Positions 47,588 to 51,038 of a stretch of 51,038 bases of DNA are shown here, in pieces. Made by a program: the position numbers and the translations under genes. The notes below the pieces were generated by a model, which saw nothing but the letters and a program-made list of their open reading frames with translations, ran no database searches and was not told where the DNA came from. The stretch comes from JAWBOW01 sp038825775 (GTDB lineage Archaea > Nanobdellota > Nanobdellia > Woesearchaeales > WAPY01), in contig JAWBOW010000003.1 of the NCBI GenBank assembly GCA_038825775.1, forward strand, positions 1 to 51,038, given 5' to 3'. Position 1 is the stretch's first letter. Each line of letters starts with the position of its first letter.

Positions 47588-48583
47588 TTAATCTATAAAA
47601 GTTTTGCTATTTTTAACAAACTTATTATAATTTTTTATTCTTTTTAAAAGTTCCTTTTCTTTTAAAAGAATATTTTGTGCTCCTAAATTTTGGACAACAC
47701 TTATTGAATTGCACAAGCCACACTTTAATGCAAACTCCACATCTGCCCTTTTTATGATTCCATAAACAAAACTTGATGCAAAAGCATCACCGGCACCTGT
47801 TGTTTCTTTAACCTTAACCTTTGGAACTTTACACCTATAAAAGTATTCTCCATCAAATGCAAAAGCACCATTCTTTCCGTCAGTAATAACGACGACATTT
47901 TTAACATGGTTTTTTAAAAAAATCAGTTGTTCTTTAATTTGTTCTTTTTCAGAAATCAATTGGGCCTCTTGCTTATTTAAAATAATAATTTCTGCATTTT
48001 CAATAATTTTTTTTAATTCTTTAAAACCTAACCTTGCTAAGTAAGTGCTTGGATTAAAAGCAATTTTTATTTTATTATTTATTGCAAAATCAACTATATT
48101 TTTTGTGCTTTCAAAGCTCTTACCATAAACTGATGATAAATAAAACCATTTTGTCCTTAGTTTTTCTTTATTAACCTTATTAAAATCAAAGTTTTCATTA
48201 CAACCCCTATAAGTGAGTATTGTTCTTTCTTCATCTTTGCTGTCAAGTATTATTGAAAAACCATTGCTTTCTTCACTTATATAACCTAAGAAATCTATTT
48301 TTTCATACTTCATTTTTTTTAGAATCATTTGTCCATTCTGGTCTCTGCTTAAACATCCTAAAAAACCAGTTTTTAAGTTTAATCTTGAGAATGAAACAGC
48401 AGCATTAAAAGCCCCCCCTCCAAAATCACTTTTAAAATTATCAATTATGAGTTTTGAACCAACAGGATATGCTATCAGATTTTCCTTCTTAAAAGTTATA
48501 TTGTCATTTATGGTTATAATTTCTGAAGCAGTATTTATGAATAAGTCAATAACAGCCCCTCCTACGCATATGATATCAAACAT
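47588..48583 (-). CDS. PfkB-family carbohydrate/nucleoside kinase
   Basis: 331-aa ribokinase-fold kinase. The N-terminal FDIICVGGAVIDLF and GGGAFNAAVSFSRL are typical of the family; the catalytic C-terminal motif is KETTGAGDAFASSF with the Asp base, followed by the anion hole. Start set at ATG 48583 (MFDIICVGG). Which sugar or nucleoside is phosphorylated cannot be told. Follows nurA by 51 bases. Confidence 0.88.
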   Translation of the reverse strand: MFDIICVGGAVIDLFINTASEIITINDNITFKKENLIAYPVGSKLIIDNFKSDFGGGAFNAAVSFSRLNLKTGFLGCLSRDQNGQMILKKMKYEKIDFLGYISEESNGFSIILDSKDEERTILTYRGCNENFDFNKVNKEKLRTKWFYLSSVYGKSFESTKNIVDFAINNKIKIAFNPSTYLARLGFKELKKIIENAEIIILNKQEAQLISEKEQIKEQLIFLKNHVKNVVVITDGKNGAFAFDGEYFYRCKVPKVKVKETTGAGDAFASSFVYGIIKRADVEFALKCGLCNSISVVQNLGAQNILLKEKELLKRIKNYNKFVKNSKTFID

Positions 48584-48634
48584 AAGAAAAAATAAAACAA
48601 ATTTTTTTATAAATCTTTTTGTTTTTAGCAAATT

Positions 48635-49666
48635 TTATTTTATAAGTTTATTGAGCAGATCATGCGAATCGTTAAGAACAAAATCTTTTGAGATGTTTTT
48701 TGGAATTCTTGTTAAGAGTAATGTTTTTAGAAAATCCTTTTCTTTGTTACTTATTCTTGCAAACCTATCAGCGTCTATCAAACCATAAGGATAGCCAAAA
48801 AAACTTGGGTCTTTAGAGTTTTTCTTTAAATGCCACAACACCTCATCAATATTATCTGCTTGCTCATTGAATATCTCAAAATTAAAACAATAATTTGATT
48901 TTTTGTGAAGTTTTACTATTACGATTTCTGCTTTATGATTCTCGTCTCTTATTTTTGCAATTGGGTAATAATACCACTCCAATAAACCTAAGGATTTTGA
49001 TGTTCTCATTAGAATATTATTAACTGATCTTCCATTTTTTGTCAATAGTTGTGATGTCTTTGACAATGCAGCTATTATATTTTTGTTCTTAATTCCTGAA
49101 TCAAATAGTTCTTGTAGAAGATTCTTTTCTAATTGAAAATTTGATTTTAAATTACCATCTAATAATATTATTGAATCGCTAAACTTTTTACTTAAATGTA
49201 AAGCTGTTTTTAATTCACATAATCTTCTAGTGACATCTCCTATTTTTGAGATTGGAATTCTATTGTTTCCTTCTCTAAGGCTTTCCTCGAACGAGTCTAT
49301 TTGGAAGTCAAAATAAGAAGGAGAAAATTCAACTTTATAGTAAATTTCTGAATTTTTTTTATCTCTTGTTGCATATGCAATCATATAATTTTCTTTTTTT
49401 ATAGAATAAATTCTCTTGCTTTCAAAGACAGAACCGTAAGTTCTTATGAAGTGAACACTTATGTTTGTTGTATTTATCAATTCTGCATTTCCGCCATCTA
49501 CAAAAATCATCTTTTTTGTGTTGTCAAATGCTTTAAATTCGTGAAAATTCTCCTCACTTATTTTAAAAGTTCTTTCTGCTTCTCTCAAATCAACAGTCTC
49601 TTCACAAGGACCAACTAAATTTGTCTCTTTGTAAACATTAACAAATTTTTCAACGATCTCTTTCAT
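48635..49666 (-). CDS. nurA: NurA-domain nuclease
   Basis: 343-aa protein with the NurA RNase H-like nuclease layout. MIFVDGGNAEL (about 53-63) supplies the first Asp; SIILLDGNL (about 165-173) the second; ALSKTSQLL and GYPYGLIDADRFARIS are the later conserved segments. NurA degrades 5' ends in partnership with HerA during double-strand break repair; a HerA-like gene is at 19460. Divergent from the DUF1461 gene with only 34 bases between. Confidence 0.82.
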   Translation of the reverse strand: MKEIVEKFVNVYKETNLVGPCEETVDLREAERTFKISEENFHEFKAFDNTKKMIFVDGGNAELINTTNISVHFIRTYGSVFESKRIYSIKKENYMIAYATRDKKNSEIYYKVEFSPSYFDFQIDSFEESLREGNNRIPISKIGDVTRRLCELKTALHLSKKFSDSIILLDGNLKSNFQLEKNLLQELFDSGIKNKNIIAALSKTSQLLTKNGRSVNNILMRTSKSLGLLEWYYYPIAKIRDENHKAEIVIVKLHKKSNYCFNFEIFNEQADNIDEVLWHLKKNSKDPSFFGYPYGLIDADRFARISNKEKDFLKTLLLTRIPKNISKDFVLNDSHDLLNKLIK

Positions 49667-49700
49667 AAAAAATATAAACTAAATAAAGAATATAAATCTT
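49667..49700. promoter_or_regulatory. Overlapping divergent promoters for nurA and the DUF1461 gene
   Basis: The 34-base gap holds AAAATATAAAC (about 49671-49681) 25 bases before the plus-strand ATG 49701, and, on the minus strand, a TATA-like element (about 49687-49697) 25 bases before ATG 49666. Each TATA lies in the other gene's upstream promoter zone, so the genes may be antagonistically regulated. Confidence 0.45.
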
Positions 49701-50336
49701 ATGAAAAAGAACTTTTTAAACAAAAAACAATTATTAATTAAAACTTCATTATTTTTAACCGCTTTAATTTTCATAATAATTTTATTATTATCAAATTTTT
49801 TTATTTTTTATTATTTAGAGTTGGCAAAATCATCAAAATCTAAAAACGAATTGTTAAAAAATGTTTTCCATTTTTTAGAAAGTAAGGAAAATTTGAGTAG
49901 TGCATTCTCTGAAAGAGAAGTGCTTCATCTAAATGATGTCAAAAATTTAGTCAATGCTGCAAAAATTTTTTTTGTTTTAATAATTACACTTGAATTGTCC
50001 TTGTTTTTATGCATTAAAAGATTAAAAGGATTTAATTCCAATATATTTATAGAAAATTTTATCTATTTTTTATTTGTAATTGCTTTTATAATTTTAATCT
50101 TGATTCTATTTATAAATAAAAATTTTTATTCTGCATTTTACATATTTCATTCGTTATTTTTTAAGCCGGACACTTGGATTTTTAATAATGATGATTTAAT
50201 TATAATACTATTTCCTGAGTACTATTTTAAGTTACTTGGATTAAAAATATTTGGATTATTATTTTTAGAAATAATTTTTACTATAATAATATTGTTTATG
50301 ATTAAATCTTTTAGTTCTAAAAGAAAAAATATTTAA
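49701..50336 (+). CDS. DUF1461-like integral membrane protein
   Basis: 211 aa with four to five transmembrane segments. SEREVLHLNDVKNLVNAA, IFHSLFFKPDTWIF and DDLIIILFPEYYFKL match the TIGR01906/DUF1461 membrane family of unknown function. The extracytoplasmic loop 1 (about 40-75) carries the HLNDVK motif, conserved in that family. Starts at ATG 49701, leaderless. Confidence 0.8.
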   Translation: MKKNFLNKKQLLIKTSLFLTALIFIIILLLSNFFIFYYLELAKSSKSKNELLKNVFHFLESKENLSSAFSEREVLHLNDVKNLVNAAKIFFVLIITLELSLFLCIKRLKGFNSNIFIENFIYFLFVIAFIILILILFINKNFYSAFYIFHSLFFKPDTWIFNNDDLIIILFPEYYFKLLGLKIFGLLFLEIIFTIIILFMIKSFSSKRKNI

Positions 50337-50387
50337 ATTTTTTCATAATTATAAAATTAAATAAATGCGATTAAAATGGTGATTTAA

Positions 50388-50438
50388 ATGGCTGCAAAGA
50401 AAAAAACAAAAACAACCAAGAAAAAATGCAAAAAGTAA
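50388..50438 (+). CDS. 16-residue lysine-rich peptide
   Basis: ATG 50388 follows GGTGAT, a perfect archaeal ribosome binding site, and encodes MAAKKKTKTTKKKCKK then TAA. A TATA-like ATTATAAAATT (about 50347-50357) lies upstream. Ten of 16 residues are lysine, like the tails of histone H1-type or small nucleoid proteins. One Cys is present. No family recognised; short size means conservation is the main test. Confidence 0.5.
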   Translation: MAAKKKTKTTKKKCKK

Positions 50439-50473
50439 AAAAATAAAATAAAAATTTTTTAATTTGTTTTTTC

Positions 50474-51038
50474 TTATTTTTTATTTTTATACCAATCTAC
50501 GGTCATTTTAAGTGCTTCTTCAAAATCAAAAGTCGTCTTAAAACCTAAATTTCTGATCTTTTCAGAATTAATAGCATATCTTCTATCATGACCTGGTCTA
50601 TCATTAACAAATTCTATTAAATTATAATCCTTGCTTAGCATTTCCAAAATTTTCTTTACAACTTCAATATTTTCTTTTCTTACTCTACTACCGACATTAT
50701 AAACTCCATCATCAATCTTTTTTTCAATCATTAATTCTATTGCATTATTAAAGTCCTCACAGAAAAGCCACTCCCTGATTTGTGTTCCATTTCCATAAAC
50801 AGGGATTTTTTTATTATTCAAAGCAAGAATTATGGTTTTGGGAATTAATTTTTCATGAAACTGCCAATAACCAAAAACATTACAAGGTCTTAAAATAACT
50901 GCTTTAAGTCCAAAAGTTTCTTTATAAGCGTTTATTAAACACTCTTCAGAAACCTTTGTAGCAGAATAAACATTTCTTGGTTTAAAATTATCTTCTTCCT
51001 TTGCTTCTCCTCTTAATATTTCCCCATAAACTTCGTCC
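50474..51038 (-). CDS. rmlB: dTDP-glucose 4,6-dehydratase, N-terminus beyond window
   Basis: Short-chain dehydrogenase/reductase-type nucleotide-sugar enzyme, C-terminal 188 codons. DEVYGE, the active-site YSATK (Tyr...Lys), RPCNVFGYWQFHEKLIP and VNDRPGHDRRYAINSEKI are diagnostic of RmlB. It converts dTDP-glucose to the 4-keto-6-deoxy intermediate for rhamnose and related surface sugars. The reading frame is open to the right edge; an internal ATG at 50821 would be far too short to be the true start. Confidence 0.92.
   Translation of the reverse strand, partial: DEVYGEILRGEAKEEDNFKPRNVYSATKVSEECLINAYKETFGLKAVILRPCNVFGYWQFHEKLIPKTIILALNNKKIPVYGNGTQIREWLFCEDFNNAIELMIEKKIDDGVYNVGSRVRKENIEVVKKILEMLSKDYNLIEFVNDRPGHDRRYAINSEKIRNLGFKTTFDFEEALKMTVDWYKNKK

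Noticed and set aside
1..51038. CRISPR array or transposase/IS element
   Set aside because: No regularly spaced direct repeats and no transposase-like protein found by reading both strands.

Overview
The window is about 51 kb of very AT-rich archaeal DNA with tightly packed genes. Archaeal identity rests on several things: the S13-S4-S11-RpoD-tRNA-L18e-L13-S9-RpoN gene block, RadA and RadB, a Sec61-beta type SecG, archaeal NAC, AlaX, translin, archaeal 7S (SRP) RNA and RNase P RNA, a geranylgeranyl-reductase-like protein, and tRNA introns with bulge-helix-bulge splice signals. Small salvage-type enzymes, a bacterial-type leucyl-tRNA synthetase, lipoylation genes, an M23 peptidase and large secreted Ig-repeat proteins suggest a DPANN lineage (Woesearchaeota/Pacearchaeota-like). 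That placement is inference; there is no 16S rRNA here. Many genes have a TATA box about 25-28 nt before the start codon (leaderless transcription), while genes inside operons have GGTG-type ribosome binding sites.

Layout. 1-5.3 kb: minus-strand surface and accessory genes (Ig-repeat secreted protein running off the left edge, unknown secreted protein, UV-dimer glycosylase, metallo-beta-lactamase-fold hydrolase, DJ-1 lipoprotein). 5.4-8.2 kb: plus-strand MBL hydrolase, lipoyl synthase, and a lipoate ligase split into two genes. 8.2-11.4 kb: presenilin-like protease, UMPH-1 nucleotidase, a geranylgeranyl reductase interrupted by an in-frame TGA, SemiSWEET. 11.4-17.4 kb: a type III restriction-modification island with a frameshifted mod gene, flanked by gene-free DNA. 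18-21.4 kb: trpS, small membrane protein, HerA-like ATPase, translin. 21.4-28.6 kb: HAD nucleotidase, SRP RNA, NAD kinase, a leucyl-tRNA synthetase carrying a Nudix-like insertion, GMP synthase, a purine phosphoribosyltransferase. 28.6-32.7 kb: the ribosomal protein/RNA polymerase operon with an embedded two-intron tRNA-Leu(GAG) and a structured leader. 32.8-35.2 kb: MinD-like ATPase with two paralogous helical proteins. 35.2-38 kb: rnpB, secG, nac, radB, alaX, a GIY-YIG-like gene. 38-42.9 kb: uS2 with a strongly structured leader RNA, ThpR, RadA, a 0.7 kb T-rich gene-free region, a small conserved protein and RPA. 42.9-51 kb: M23 peptidase, Ca2+/cation exchanger, UMP kinase, a paired small multidrug-type transporter, lipoprotein, PfkB kinase, NurA, a DUF1461-like membrane protein, a 16-residue lysine-rich peptide gene, and a dTDP-glucose dehydratase running off the right edge.

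How it fits together. Translation and its quality control dominate (two tRNA synthetases, AlaX, r-proteins, SRP RNA, RNase P RNA, NAC, SecG). A recombination/repair set is present (RadA, RadB, RPA, NurA, HerA-like, UV glycosylase). Nucleotide genes are of salvage or interconversion type (PRTase, GuaA, PyrH, two 5'-nucleotidases). The points most worth a second look are the two-intron tRNA-Leu inside the r-protein operon, the Nudix-inserted LeuRS, the candidate slippery frameshift in mod, the in-frame TGA in the reductase, the structured RNAs before uS2 and uS13, and the tiny lysine-rich peptide.
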